A DNA stretch of 64,000 nt from Rhodopirellula sp. P2 (GCF_028768465.1 NZ_CP118225.1:4817001-4881000); one strand, 5' to 3'; counted from the stretch's first letter, positions 52,907 to 62,147 are shown. Notes: generated by a model from the letters alone, not told the origin. Translations and numbers: made by a program.

Positions 52907-54093
52907 TCTTGCATGTCGACATGGATGCTTTCTACGCTTCGATCGAACAACGCGACCGACCAGAACTTCGTGGTCGCCCGGTGGTGGTCGGCGGCGTCGA
53001 AGGTCGCGGCGTGGTGACCGCAGCCTCCTACGAAGCTCGCGAATATGGCATTCACTCCGCGATGCCGGGCAGCCGCGCGATCAAGCTTTGTCCGCACGCA
53101 GATTTCATTCGAGGACGCTTGGATCACTACGCTGCCGTCGGCCGTGAGGTCCGCGAGATCTTTCACCGCTTCACACCGGTCGTCCAACCCTTGTCACTCG
53201 ACGAAGCGTTCCTGGACGTTTCGGGAACGATTCGATTGCACGGATCACCTCGCGAAATCGGCATCCAGATTCGCGAGACGATCCGGCGGGAATTGGACCT
53301 GCCCGCCAGTGTTGGGATCGCCCCCCTGAAGTTTGTCGCCAAGATTGCCAGCGACATTGGAAAACCGAACGGATTCGTCGAGGTGCCAGCGGATGGCGTG
53401 CGTGCCTTCTTGGATCCCCTCCCGGTCTCTCGATTGTGGGGTGTGGGCAAGGTCGGGCAATCCAAATTGCAACGCCTGGGATACCGCACGATCTCGGATT
53501 TGCGTGTCAAAGACCCCGACGCGTTGAAGTCTCAACTGGGGCGATGGGGCGAACATCTGTGGAATCTGGCCAACGGCATCGATGGTCGGCAGGTGGTGGT
53601 GGATCACTTGGCCAAAGGCATCGGCCACGAGCGAACGTTTGCGGAAGACATCTCCGACATCGAATCGCTCCATGCCGTCGTCAGCTACTTGTCCGAGCAA
53701 ACGGCACGTCGCCTGCGCCGAGCCCGCCGGTTGGCATCGACGATCACGTTGAAATACCGCCGCGAAGATTTCCAAACCTTCAGCCGTGCTCGCAAGCTCT
53801 CCTCGCCCACCGATAGCACGCTCGAAATCCTCCAGGTCTCGGAAACGTTGCTGTTGGAGATGCGGTCGCGGGAGCCACGCAGCGTCCGATTGCTGGGCAT
53901 CTCCTTGGGTGGTTTGACCGATGGCGATGCGCCCAAGCAGATGAATCTGTTCGGCGAAGAATCAGGGGAAGACGCGTCCTCGAAAGTGGATGCGTTGAGC
54001 GACCAGATCGCTACCAAACTCGGCAAACACAGTCTCTACCGAGCGTCGAGTCACCAATGGGTCGACCGGAAAAACAACCAACCGAAAAGCTAG
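52903..54093 (+). CDS. dinB: DNA polymerase IV (Y-family)
   Basis: 396 residues. Error-prone translesion polymerase. Catalytic acidic residues lie in ILHVDMDAFYASIEQRDRPEL (D6, D8) and LSLDEAFLDVSG. The HhH/thumb region includes LWGVGKVGQSKLQRLGY, and the little-finger region includes KGIGHERTFAEDI. Near the C-terminus QMNLFG is a beta-clamp binding motif, and the last residues are basic. ATG 52903 overlaps the SRAP stop by 4 bp. I see no obvious LexA box upstream of the pair. Confidence 0.95.
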   Translation: MILHVDMDAFYASIEQRDRPELRGRPVVVGGVEGRGVVTAASYEAREYGIHSAMPGSRAIKLCPHADFIRGRLDHYAAVGREVREIFHRFTPVVQPLSLDEAFLDVSGTIRLHGSPREIGIQIRETIRRELDLPASVGIAPLKFVAKIASDIGKPNGFVEVPADGVRAFLDPLPVSRLWGVGKVGQSKLQRLGYRTISDLRVKDPDALKSQLGRWGEHLWNLANGIDGRQVVVDHLAKGIGHERTFAEDISDIESLHAVVSYLSEQTARRLRRARRLASTITLKYRREDFQTFSRARKLSSPTDSTLEILQVSETLLLEMRSREPRSVRLLGISLGGLTDGDAPKQMNLFGEESGEDASSKVDALSDQIATKLGKHSLYRASSHQWVDRKNNQPKS

Positions 54094-54227
54094 CCGCAGA
54101 CTCCCGTACGATTGGCTTCCAATCCTGTCGACCTCCACCAAACGGTAACCCGACGCGCCAGCAAGGATTCAGATCGCACCGACACGACGGCCCCTTCCGG
54201 GGCGACCTTTCGTGCTTCCTTAACATT

Positions 54228-54247
54228 CTCGGGGCTTCCGCCCCGAG
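54228..54247 (+). terminator. GC hairpin downstream of dinB
   Basis: CTCGGGGC-TTCC-GCCCCGAG, a perfect 8-bp stem 134 bp after dinB, without a strong T-run. A similar hairpin GCCCC-TTCC-GGGGC precedes it at 54190. Either terminator or dispersed palindrome. Confidence 0.4.
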
Positions 54248-54461
54248 CTAAGAACGAGCGTTCCATCCGGAGCGATGCACGCTGACCGAACGAATGAAAC
54301 TGTGCCAGTAGCGTCTTGAGCCCCCCTCCGGGGCAGCGGGAGGAGTCGGAAAGAGAGCGTTCAGCGAGATTTCCGGAGGAGGGCCGTCAGCGTCGGGCCC
54401 AATAAGCAGCACCACTCTCACGCATTCGCGCCACGCAGCTCGACGTCATCCAGCCGACCAC

Positions 54462-54492
54462 GCAAACATTTGGGGACAAACGTTCTACTCTG
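54462..54492 (+). repeat. Hairpin repeat with GTTCTACTCTG tail, copy 4
   Basis: AACATTTG - GGGA - CAAACGTT with one mismatch, then CTACTCTG. The arms differ from those of copies 1 and 3. Confidence 0.7.
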
Positions 54493-54500
54493 CCCCTCGT

Positions 54501-55697
54501 TCATTCCAAATCCGTGGCCAAGCGAATGCCGCAGAATTGCCAACGCATGGAGGGTGGGAAGAAATTTCGATAGGTCAATCGTGCGTGACCTTCTGGTGTG
54601 GCAACGGAACTCCCGCGGAGGACTTTCTGCCCGCACATGAACTTCCCGTTGTACTCACCGATCGCGCCCTCCGGCGCAGAGTACTTGGGATACGGCGCGT
54701 AGTCCGACGCCGTCCATTGCCAACGCGTTCCAAATGCATCGAGGAGCCCATTGCCCGAATCACGAACGGCAACCTCCCATTCAAACTCAGTCGGCAACCG
54801 GCATCCCGACCATCTCGCATACGCATCGGCTTCAAAGTAACTGACGTGACAAACCGGAGCGTTCTCGTCAACGGGTCGCAATCCCGCCAGTGTGAATTGG
54901 TACCAGCCCTCCTCACCCAGATGCCAATACAACGGGGCACGCCAACCATCCGACTGGACCGTCGACCAACCAGCCGCAAGCCAATACGACGGATCCTCGT
55001 AGCCACCGTCTTCGATGAACTCCAGATACTCGCCATTGGTGACCAAGCGATTCGCGATCGCATGGGGTGACAGCAAGGCTCGATGGCGAGGCAACTCATT
55101 GTCGAAACAAAAGGTCCCCTGCGTTGATTCGTCAAAACCGATGGTTTCAACACGTTCTGAGGCTGAATCAATCCAACGCAACCGCTCCGCCGGATCGCAA
55201 TCTGTCACCGCGTCGACGCGATAGACAGGATGCAGCGGGTTGCACGAGAACACATGCAGCAGATCTGCCAACATCAATTCTTGATGCTGTTGTTCGTGTT
55301 TCAGTCCGGTCCGCAACACCTCATCGGAAACAATGGACTCTCGATCCGGGCGAGCCAGAAGCTCGACCATCGCTTCGTCGACCTGTTCCCGATAACGCCA
55401 AACCTCGGCCACCGTTGGGCGAGAGAGCAGACCGCGGCGTTCGCGAGGGAATTGCTCACCGACGGTGTTGTAATACGAATTGAACAACACCTCAAACGCT
55501 GGTTGCTCCGGTTGGTATTCCGGCAGTTTTTTTAGGCAAAACGTTTCGAAGAACCAAGTCGTGTGGGCCAAATGCCAACGTGTCGGCGAGACATCCGGCA
55601 TCGACTGAATGACATAGTCCTCCGCTTCCAACGGCGCACAGATTTCTCGCGAATGATCGCGAACGCAGCGGTAATCCTCCAGGATGCAGTCACTCAC
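54501..55697 (-). CDS. egtB: Ergothioneine biosynthesis protein EgtB (sulfoxide synthase)
   Basis: 398 residues from GTG 55697, which overlaps the egtD stop (GTGA). A non-haem iron enzyme joining hercynine with a thiol donor. The DinB-like N-terminal half has the iron ligands: SPTRWHLAHTTWFFETF and KHEQQHQELMLADLL (H-x3-H). The C-terminal half is the FGE-sulfatase/lectin-like domain: HRALLSPHAIANRLVTNGEYLEFI, CRLPTEFEWEVAVR, WQWTASDYAPYP, VLRGSSVATP, RNFFPPSMRWQFCGIRLA. A longer start at 55742 would overlap egtD by 49 bp. Confidence 0.95.
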   Translation of the reverse strand: MSDCILEDYRCVRDHSREICAPLEAEDYVIQSMPDVSPTRWHLAHTTWFFETFCLKKLPEYQPEQPAFEVLFNSYYNTVGEQFPRERRGLLSRPTVAEVWRYREQVDEAMVELLARPDRESIVSDEVLRTGLKHEQQHQELMLADLLHVFSCNPLHPVYRVDAVTDCDPAERLRWIDSASERVETIGFDESTQGTFCFDNELPRHRALLSPHAIANRLVTNGEYLEFIEDGGYEDPSYWLAAGWSTVQSDGWRAPLYWHLGEEGWYQFTLAGLRPVDENAPVCHVSYFEADAYARWSGCRLPTEFEWEVAVRDSGNGLLDAFGTRWQWTASDYAPYPKYSAPEGAIGEYNGKFMCGQKVLRGSSVATPEGHARLTYRNFFPPSMRWQFCGIRLATDLE

Positions 55698-56689
55698 GAG
55701 CGGAACATTCCCACGGCGAAGTACTCGTTCGTATCCGTCCAAATTTGCTCTCGCTGCCAGCCGCTTGCCGCCGCCATCTCAGTGAAGCCGTCGATCGTGT
55801 ATTTGTGGGAAAGCTCTGTCAAAATACGTTCCGATTTGGACAGCGTCCGCGTGCGACCGGCCAGCGTGACCGATTGCTCGTGACAACTTTCGAGATGCAT
55901 TTCAATCCGATGGTCGCGGTCGTTGTAGAGCGCGATGTGCCGGTACCCTTTCAAGTCAAAGTCTCCGCCGGCGACGCGATTGAGATGACGCAACAAGTTC
56001 AAGTTGAACAACGCGGTGATCCCACGACGATCATCATAAGCGGCTTCCAAAACGGCAGGGTCCTTCTGCAGATCAAACCCGATCAACAATCCGCCGCCCG
56101 TTCCAACTTGGTTCCGCATTTGCGAAAGCAAGGACGCGGCGAATGCAGGCCCAAAATTCCCGATCGTTGATCCAGGGAAATAGACCACGTCGCGCGCCTG
56201 ACGTGCCCTCGAACTCGGAAGTTGAAATGGACGAGTGAAGTCCGCTGCGATCGGAGCGATCCGGCGACGAGGGAACTCCAGACGGAGCTTTTCCGCAACT
56301 TGTTCCAGGTAGTCACCCGAGATATCGACGGGCACGTAAGTCACGTCAGCGTGCATGTGTTCGAGCAGCAAGCGTGTCTTCAAACTGCTGCCGCTGCCGT
56401 ATTCGATCAAACGACCGGCGGGCCCAATCGCCTCCACCATGGCATCGACACAAGCTCCCATGATCGAAGCTTCCGTCCGAGTCGGGTAGTACTCGTCCAA
56501 CTCGCAAATCTCGTCGAACAATTCCGAACCAGATTGGTCGTAAAAGTACTTCGAGGGAAGCGACGGTTGATCGCTGAAGAATCCACGATGAAGTTCAACG
56601 ACTGCATCACGATCAATCGATTGGCATTCGCAGATGCACGCAAACTCAGCGTGGTCGGCAGAAACCAGTTCAGTGGAAGAAGTCACCAT
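55694..56689 (-). CDS. egtD: L-histidine N-alpha-methyltransferase EgtD
   Basis: 331 residues. Trimethylates histidine to hercynine, the first step of ergothioneine synthesis. The family blocks are LPSKYFYDQSGSELFDEICELDEYYPTRTE, LIEYGSGSSLKTRLLL (SAM motif I), YVPVDISGDYL, YFPGSTIGNF and LLIGFDLQKDP (the aspartate and nearby residues of the histidine pocket); the C-terminus ends FAVGMFR. It is the first gene of a two-gene egtDB operon on the minus strand, behind a terminator that isolates it from the upstream transcript. Confidence 0.96.
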   Translation of the reverse strand: MVTSSTELVSADHAEFACICECQSIDRDAVVELHRGFFSDQPSLPSKYFYDQSGSELFDEICELDEYYPTRTEASIMGACVDAMVEAIGPAGRLIEYGSGSSLKTRLLLEHMHADVTYVPVDISGDYLEQVAEKLRLEFPRRRIAPIAADFTRPFQLPSSRARQARDVVYFPGSTIGNFGPAFAASLLSQMRNQVGTGGGLLIGFDLQKDPAVLEAAYDDRRGITALFNLNLLRHLNRVAGGDFDLKGYRHIALYNDRDHRIEMHLESCHEQSVTLAGRTRTLSKSERILTELSHKYTIDGFTEMAAASGWQREQIWTDTNEYFAVGMFRS

Positions 56690-56801
56690 GCGAATCCATC
56701 AATGAGTGTCAGTTGCAAATGTCCAAACCAGATTACCAGCACGTCCAGTGCCAATTGCCAACCAGTTGCCTCATCCGACAGGTCTTCGCGACCACAGAAT
56801 C

Positions 56802-56845
56802 AAAAAAAGCCCACCTCAACACCGTTTTCGGCGTTGAGAGGGCTT
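56802..56845 (-). terminator. Rho-independent terminator after the PSCyt-PSD1 gene
   Basis: Read on the minus strand: AGCCCTCTCAACGCC, a GAAAA loop, then GGTGTTGAGGTGGGC followed by seven T. The stem is long with one or two bulges. It lies between the stop at 56876 and egtD (56689), insulating the two minus-strand units. Confidence 0.8.
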
Positions 56846-56875
56846 GTGATCGCTCAATTTGCAGCATACCACCGG

Positions 56876-59713
56876 TCAATCGATGAACACAAATTCGTTG
56901 GCGTTGAACAACACCAAACACATGTCCGCGATCGCTCGCGTTTTCGCATCGACTTCCCAGGGTTTCAAATCGCTTTGATAGTCATCGAATGAAGGCAACC
57001 ATTCGGTGTACTCGAACGGGCGACCTGAAAACTCTTCGACCAACGACCGTGTGATCTCGGTGGGATAGGTTCGCGGCTTTGGTTTGATTTGCGAATGGTA
57101 TTCGGTCATGTCTTGCACGTATCGCTTCATACGCTGCATTTGGTCCTTGGTGGGCTGCCGCCCCAACGTCAACTCAAACGCTCGGTTGATGCGATCGGTC
57201 AACTGATCGGACTCGCGTTGCAATCGCACCGACATGGCAATCGATCGGTCACTCATCACGTCACTGTTCAACAATGTGAACGCTTGAGGCGAAACCGAGG
57301 CCGCATCGCGTACATCCGCCGAATCGTTCGGGTTGGGTTTGTTCAACACCTCCAAAAACGGATCGGCTTGCCCACGAACACGATACGAGTAGATCGATCG
57401 TCGATTGCGTTCTTCCGGCGTCCGCGAGGGTTGGTACGCGGGCGCGATCGAGAACTGAATCATCCGCGGTTCCAACGCGACTTCCATGTTGATCTCCGGC
57501 CGAGCGGGCAAACCACCGATCACAGGATTCAACTCACCCGTCACAGCCAACAAACTGTCGCGAACCTCTTCCGCCGTCATCCGTCGTGGTGAATAGCGTG
57601 CGAACCAAGTGTTGTCCAAATCCTTGCCTGCCTCAGGATGCTCGGCACTTCGACGATACGCATCTGATTGCAGGATCAAGCGATGCATCGACTTGATCGA
57701 CCATCCGTTCTTCACAAACGTGTCGGCCATCCAGTCCAGCAATTCCGGATGTGTGGGCGTGGCACCTTTGACACCAAAGTTATTGGGCGTGGCAACAATG
57801 CCTCGGCCAAAGTGATGTTGCCAAATCCGGTTGACGATCGATCGGGTGCTCATCGGGTTGTCCGGATGAGCAATCCATTTCGCGAGCGCCAGGCGGCGTC
57901 CATTGAGCGTGTCCGGCAACGCATACGGATCGGTTTCCGGAGCACCCTCGACGGGCAGATTGCAACCGCTCAGCACACCCGGTGTCACGCGATCGCCTGG
58001 GGCGGCCAATGAACCACCGTTGAAAATGAACGACTCCGGACGCCAATCCTGATTGATCTTGCCGGGGGCCCGCAACTTGCGAGCGTTCATCCAGGTGTCT
58101 TGCGCGTTGACGACGGTCTGGACCATCGGTTGATAGCGTTCCAAGCGGCGGTTCCAAATCCAAACGTCTTGCTCACGGACCTTCAATCGGCCTTGTTCCA
58201 TCTCGCTCAAACCCACCGCACGAGGTGGTTTCTCGTCATCGGAATCATCCTTGCGAGCGTTCAGGTTTTTGTACTCCTTGCCGTGTTCCTTGTACCACTC
58301 ACGGGCCGCCTCTTCACGCTGGCGAGTCAATCGATCCGCACGCGTTTTGGCGTATTCATAGAGGGCCTGGGTTTGCTGCTTTCCTTCTTCAAACCCAGCC
58401 AAATTCTCTTCTGCCAAGAAGGGTGCTTCGGCCTCCACGGGCTGAGCCGTTGAGACAGCCGAGTACATTCGGTAGTAATCCTGCGTTGGCACGGGATCGA
58501 ATTTGTGGTCGTGACACTTGCAACAACGCATCGGCATCGAAAGGAATGACTGGCCAATGCTATGCACCATGTCGTCTCGCAGAATCTGGCGGGCTTCTTC
58601 GAGCGGCACCATGGCGGTGTCCCAGGGGCCCATCCGCAAGAATCCCGTTGCGATCAGAGCTTCAATGCGATCGGGATCATCCACCGGCTTGTCCGCGTGC
58701 AGTTCATCACCTGCAATCTGCTCGACGATGAACTCGTTGTACGGCTTGTCTTCGTTCAAACTGCGGATGACGTAGTCGCGATAGCGCCACGCATTGGAAC
58801 GTTCGTAATCGTTTGAAAACCCTCCCGTGTCGGCGTAGCGAACCACGTCCAACCAGTGCTGGCCCCAACGTTCCCCGTAGTGAGGGCTGGCGAGCAATTC
58901 CTCAATCAAATTGCTCCAGGCCGCCTCGGAATCCTGCTCCCACGCCGACAAAAACTCTCGTTTTTCAGTGGGTGTGGGAGGCAAACCCAACATGTCGAAG
59001 TAGACACGTCGAATCAACGTGCTGGGATCGGCCTCGGGTGCCGATTCCAAACCATTCTCATCCAACTTGGCATTGACGAACGCATCGACGCTGTTGTGTT
59101 CAAACTCGGTTTGGCGAGGCAGGAACGCCCACACCTCGTCCTTGTTGTAACGCCGATAGGTCCACTCATCGCCTTGTCCGCCGCTGGTTGCCATCAGAAC
59201 GCCGTCTTCATTCTCGGCGACCATGGATTCTTCCTGACGAATCTCCTTTTGCCGTTCTTCGCTCGGCCAGGGCGCACCAGCATCGATCCACATCCGAACG
59301 ATTTCAATTTGGGCCTCGTTCAGCCGATCGTTCTCCTTCGGAGGCATTTCCAAACCGTCCCAATTGACGGCCCAAAAGAACGGGCTGTCTTCGGCGTTGC
59401 CAGGAATGATTGCCGCTTCTTCGGATTCGCCGCCACGCAACAACGCCTCGCGAGTGCGAACGTCATAGTCGCCCTTGATGTTGTCGGCGTCGGTGCCGTG
59501 ACAACCCAAGCACTTTTCAGTCAGCAGTGGCATGACCTTCAGTGTGAACAAACGCTCGATGTCTTCGGCGGAGTGGTTCGCATCCCCGGCGGGATGGACA
59601 GCATCTTGGGCGCGCACGATCGTGCCACCGCCCGCCGCAAACAGACCACCGCCGACCAATAGAGCTGAGAATGATGCGCGAATGAATCGCATCCATGAGT
59701 CACGGTTTGCCAT
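56876..59713 (-). CDS. PSCyt1-PSD1 family secreted cytochrome protein (DUF1549/DUF1553)
   Basis: 945 residues from ATG 59713 (MANRDSWMRF), 14 bp overlapping the FecR-like gene. A signal peptide (about 1-35, ending VRAQ) precedes a planctomycete cytochrome C domain with one haem site, EKCLGCHGTD, and the distal ligand region LEMPPKEND. DUF1549 (VDAFVNAKLDENGLE to ADTGGFSNDYERSNAWRYRDYVI) and DUF1553 (NGRRLALAKWIAHPDNPMSTRSIVNRIWQHHFGRGIV to NSDVM) follow. This architecture is abundant in planctomycetes; enzyme activity is unknown, though sulfatase/carbohydrate contexts are common. It is the last gene of an ECF sigma / FecR-LamG operon. Confidence 0.95.
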   Translation of the reverse strand: MANRDSWMRFIRASFSALLVGGGLFAAGGGTIVRAQDAVHPAGDANHSAEDIERLFTLKVMPLLTEKCLGCHGTDADNIKGDYDVRTREALLRGGESEEAAIIPGNAEDSPFFWAVNWDGLEMPPKENDRLNEAQIEIVRMWIDAGAPWPSEERQKEIRQEESMVAENEDGVLMATSGGQGDEWTYRRYNKDEVWAFLPRQTEFEHNSVDAFVNAKLDENGLESAPEADPSTLIRRVYFDMLGLPPTPTEKREFLSAWEQDSEAAWSNLIEELLASPHYGERWGQHWLDVVRYADTGGFSNDYERSNAWRYRDYVIRSLNEDKPYNEFIVEQIAGDELHADKPVDDPDRIEALIATGFLRMGPWDTAMVPLEEARQILRDDMVHSIGQSFLSMPMRCCKCHDHKFDPVPTQDYYRMYSAVSTAQPVEAEAPFLAEENLAGFEEGKQQTQALYEYAKTRADRLTRQREEAAREWYKEHGKEYKNLNARKDDSDDEKPPRAVGLSEMEQGRLKVREQDVWIWNRRLERYQPMVQTVVNAQDTWMNARKLRAPGKINQDWRPESFIFNGGSLAAPGDRVTPGVLSGCNLPVEGAPETDPYALPDTLNGRRLALAKWIAHPDNPMSTRSIVNRIWQHHFGRGIVATPNNFGVKGATPTHPELLDWMADTFVKNGWSIKSMHRLILQSDAYRRSAEHPEAGKDLDNTWFARYSPRRMTAEEVRDSLLAVTGELNPVIGGLPARPEINMEVALEPRMIQFSIAPAYQPSRTPEERNRRSIYSYRVRGQADPFLEVLNKPNPNDSADVRDAASVSPQAFTLLNSDVMSDRSIAMSVRLQRESDQLTDRINRAFELTLGRQPTKDQMQRMKRYVQDMTEYHSQIKPKPRTYPTEITRSLVEEFSGRPFEYTEWLPSFDDYQSDLKPWEVDAKTRAIADMCLVLFNANEFVFID

Positions 59714-61373
59714 GTTCAACCATTTCCTTGATTTCAGTGGGAGAAAGAGCAGCGGCGAAGATCGCCAGCTCGTCCATGCTGCCGTTCAGATTTCGAATGG
59801 CAAAATGTTCGTCGGGTTCCAACGGAGTGGACCAGTTCCCGATCGACGCCATTCCAATTCGAGTGGTGCGAACGAGTTGATGGTCGGGAATGTTGTCGAC
59901 ACTGAGAACATCCCCATTCAGATAATGCGTGGTCGTGCCAGCATCGACGTCGTAGACCACCGCCAGGTGCAACCATTGGCCGCTGAGCGATGGGTCCCAA
60001 AACGAGGGGGACAGTGCGACGTGGTGCGGCGGTCCGACGTTGGGTTGATCTTCATCTGCGGCCGTGGACGCTCGCACCGAAAAGTGAATTTGGCCGGTGT
60101 CGAGTATTTGCCAGTGCGGCTCGCCAAGCTGATAGCTGTCCGTCAAAAACAGCGAGTTGTACCAACGGTCTAGACTGTCGATGCGGACCCAAGTCGCCAT
60201 CGTCAACGAACCAAATTCACCGGGAACGTTCACACGCACTCGATCGCCAGGGCGTTTGAACTGCAACGCCGGCTTGGCGTCCCAACGTCCCCTCGTCACA
60301 GCGGCACCAACGATCGCACCGTCCAGGTCTGGCTTGCGAGGAACGCTGTCGTTTGACAGAAAACGCTGACCTTTCAAGGGCGAATCCATTGCGAAGTAGG
60401 CAATCATTCGCGGGTCGCGACGCAGACGTTGGCTGGCTTCTCGCCATCGTTCATACCGTTCGTGTTGTTGGGTTTCTGCGAGCCGTTGCAACGCTGCCGC
60501 GTCGACGAAACGATCGGGAGTCATCGGGGAATCAACCAACCCGACGCCCGCCCCACTGCGCCGCTGCAACGATTTGCCCGCGGCCACCAACTGCGGCTGA
60601 TCTTCATCGACCTGCAATTCAACTTCACCGTCAAAAACTTGTACATTCGAACCTTCTGCGGAAACCTCCAACCCAAACTCAGTCCCCAGGTCCACAACCT
60701 TCATGTCATCGGTTCGCACCACAAACCCTCGGGCCGCGGGAGGCACCTCGGCGCGAATGCGTCCGCGATGCATGATCGCTTCAGCGGCAGACACCAGTTC
60801 CATTTCCGCGGGGCCGTGCAAAACGACGGTCGCACCGTTCAAAAATTCGATCTGCGCCCAACCTGATTCCAAACGAACCGAACCAGGATTCAGAGCCGCA
60901 TTGATACTGAGCGATTTTGAGGCTGATTCACCAACGCCTTGAATGATCGCGTCTTTCGCGTTGACCAACTGAGTGACCACGGCGATGCCCGACGACGTGG
61001 GTTCATCCGCCGAAACCCGAACCTTCGCGATTGCGGTATCGAAAACCGGACTGGCAGGACGAGTTTCGAGCTGAACCCATCGGAACGTGACCGCGATCAA
61101 CAGCGCCGCCGCAGACGCGATCACCCACCGGTAAATTTGTCGCTCGGACCAATTTGTGCGTTTCGCTTCCGCCACTTCAACCTTTGGTTCGCTTTTCCAC
61201 TGCGGTGGTGCTCCGTCTTGCAACGCGAGGGTTGTCATTTGCCAACGAGCAAACTTCGCTCGCGAATCGGGGTCGCGCCGCAACAATTCGTTCAGCTGCT
61301 CGCGTTCGTCGGATCTGAGCGTTCCTTCTTCGCTAGCCAGCAGCAATTCTTCGATTGATTTGGATGCACTCAT
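59700..61373 (-). CDS. FecR-domain membrane protein with LamG-like C-terminus (anti-sigma-like)
   Basis: 557 residues. The N-terminal 75 residues are cytoplasmic and polar (SIEELLLASEEGTLRSDEREQLNELLRRDPDSRAKFA), like an anti-sigma segment. One membrane helix follows (IYRWVIASAAALLIAVTF). A FecR domain spans about 140-270 (SVRLESGWAQIEFLNGATVVLHGPAEMELVS, GTEFGLEV, VFDGEVEL). The C-terminus (about 320-555) is a concanavalin/LamG sandwich (ATWVRIDSLDRWYNSLFLTD, WLHLAVVYDVDAGTTTHYLNG, GSMDELAIFAAALSPTEI). The start overlaps the sigma stop (ATGA). It is likely to control the sigma factor and bind an extracellular ligand; inferred. Confidence 0.9.
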   Translation of the reverse strand: MSASKSIEELLLASEEGTLRSDEREQLNELLRRDPDSRAKFARWQMTTLALQDGAPPQWKSEPKVEVAEAKRTNWSERQIYRWVIASAAALLIAVTFRWVQLETRPASPVFDTAIAKVRVSADEPTSSGIAVVTQLVNAKDAIIQGVGESASKSLSINAALNPGSVRLESGWAQIEFLNGATVVLHGPAEMELVSAAEAIMHRGRIRAEVPPAARGFVVRTDDMKVVDLGTEFGLEVSAEGSNVQVFDGEVELQVDEDQPQLVAAGKSLQRRSGAGVGLVDSPMTPDRFVDAAALQRLAETQQHERYERWREASQRLRRDPRMIAYFAMDSPLKGQRFLSNDSVPRKPDLDGAIVGAAVTRGRWDAKPALQFKRPGDRVRVNVPGEFGSLTMATWVRIDSLDRWYNSLFLTDSYQLGEPHWQILDTGQIHFSVRASTAADEDQPNVGPPHHVALSPSFWDPSLSGQWLHLAVVYDVDAGTTTHYLNGDVLSVDNIPDHQLVRTTRIGMASIGNWSTPLEPDEHFAIRNLNGSMDELAIFAAALSPTEIKEMVEHGKP

Positions 61374-61930
61374 GAGGCACCTCCGGTTGCCAAGCGTCGT
61401 TCAATGCATTCCGCCAATTGCCGGCGGACTCGCATCAACGTCACGCGAACATTCGAGCTTCCTTGACTCATTGAATTAGCGATTTGGTCGATCGTTTGTG
61501 ATTCGAAGTATCGGTCTTGGATCAATTGCCGCCGTTTCTCGGGCAAGGAATTCAGACACTCGGAAAGAGCCGATTGAATTTCGTGCAAGCGTTCGGCCTC
61601 CGTTTCGACTTCGGTCGAGACCAACTCGGCGACATCGGCGTCGAGCAGCGAGGGAGCCCGCCGCTTGTCTCGCAAGTTCGAGAGCACCTGCAAGCGAGCG
61701 ATTCCGAACGCCCATGGCAAGAACGGCTTGCCAACTTGGTAGTCCGCCTTGCGTCGCCAAAGCACCAAATTCGTCTCCTGCAGCACGTCCGCTGCCCGAT
61801 TCGCATCGCCCATCAATGACTGGATGTACGCGCCAATCCGAGGCTGATGCTCCGTCACCAGCTGCACAAAGTGCTCCTCCGCTGATTCAGCGGCCAGGCG
61901 TTTCGCGGCGGGACGGGGGGGATCGGTCAT
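61370..61930 (-). CDS. ECF sigma factor of the planctomycete Rhodopirellula/Verrucomicrobium type
   Basis: 186 residues. Sigma2: HFVQLVTEHQPRIGAYIQSLMGDANRAADVLQETNLVLWRR; sigma4: LNSLPEKRRQLIQDRYFESQTIDQIANSMSQGSSNVRVTLMRVRRQLAECI. It begins a three-gene overlapping operon (sigma, FecR-LamG, PSCyt-PSD1), the pattern seen in planctomycete ECF loci that link sensing at the membrane to a cytochrome/PSD1 protein. ATG 61930. The upstream 217 bp (61931-62147) are divergent from the PH-domain gene and hold TGGCGATTTTT direct repeats (61991 and 62032) but no gene. Confidence 0.94.
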   Translation of the reverse strand: MTDPPRPAAKRLAAESAEEHFVQLVTEHQPRIGAYIQSLMGDANRAADVLQETNLVLWRRKADYQVGKPFLPWAFGIARLQVLSNLRDKRRAPSLLDADVAELVSTEVETEAERLHEIQSALSECLNSLPEKRRQLIQDRYFESQTIDQIANSMSQGSSNVRVTLMRVRRQLAECIERRLATGGAS

Positions 61931-62147
61931 GAACAGATTTTAATGGCGGGCATTGCGGTCTCACTCGCAATTGTGGCGAGATTGCGGTTCGTTACAAAAT
62001 TCTGGCGATTTTTGTGAAGTTGTCCCCAAATTGGCGATTTTTGGGGGAATCAGCCCGAACTTTCAGGTGGAACTCGCTCTCTCAGCCAACAATCCGAGCA
62101 AGCTTGCCTCCGGTCAACAAAACGCCCGCGGCTGGTAAACTGCTCGA

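Larger units (their letters stand above)
54094..54500. other. Intergenic region rich in palindromic repeats
   Basis: Holds a GTACGATTGG...CTGTCG repeat (54105-54130), a half copy of the big REP arm (AACCCGACGCGCCAGCAAGG, 54147-54166), two GC hairpins (54190-54203 and 54228-54247) and hairpin repeat copy 4 (54462-54492). No gene. Confidence 0.65.

Noticed and set aside
54501..55742. egtB start at 55742
   Set aside because: It would overlap egtD by 49 bp; GTG 55697 gives the usual 4-bp coupled overlap, as seen at other junctions in the window.
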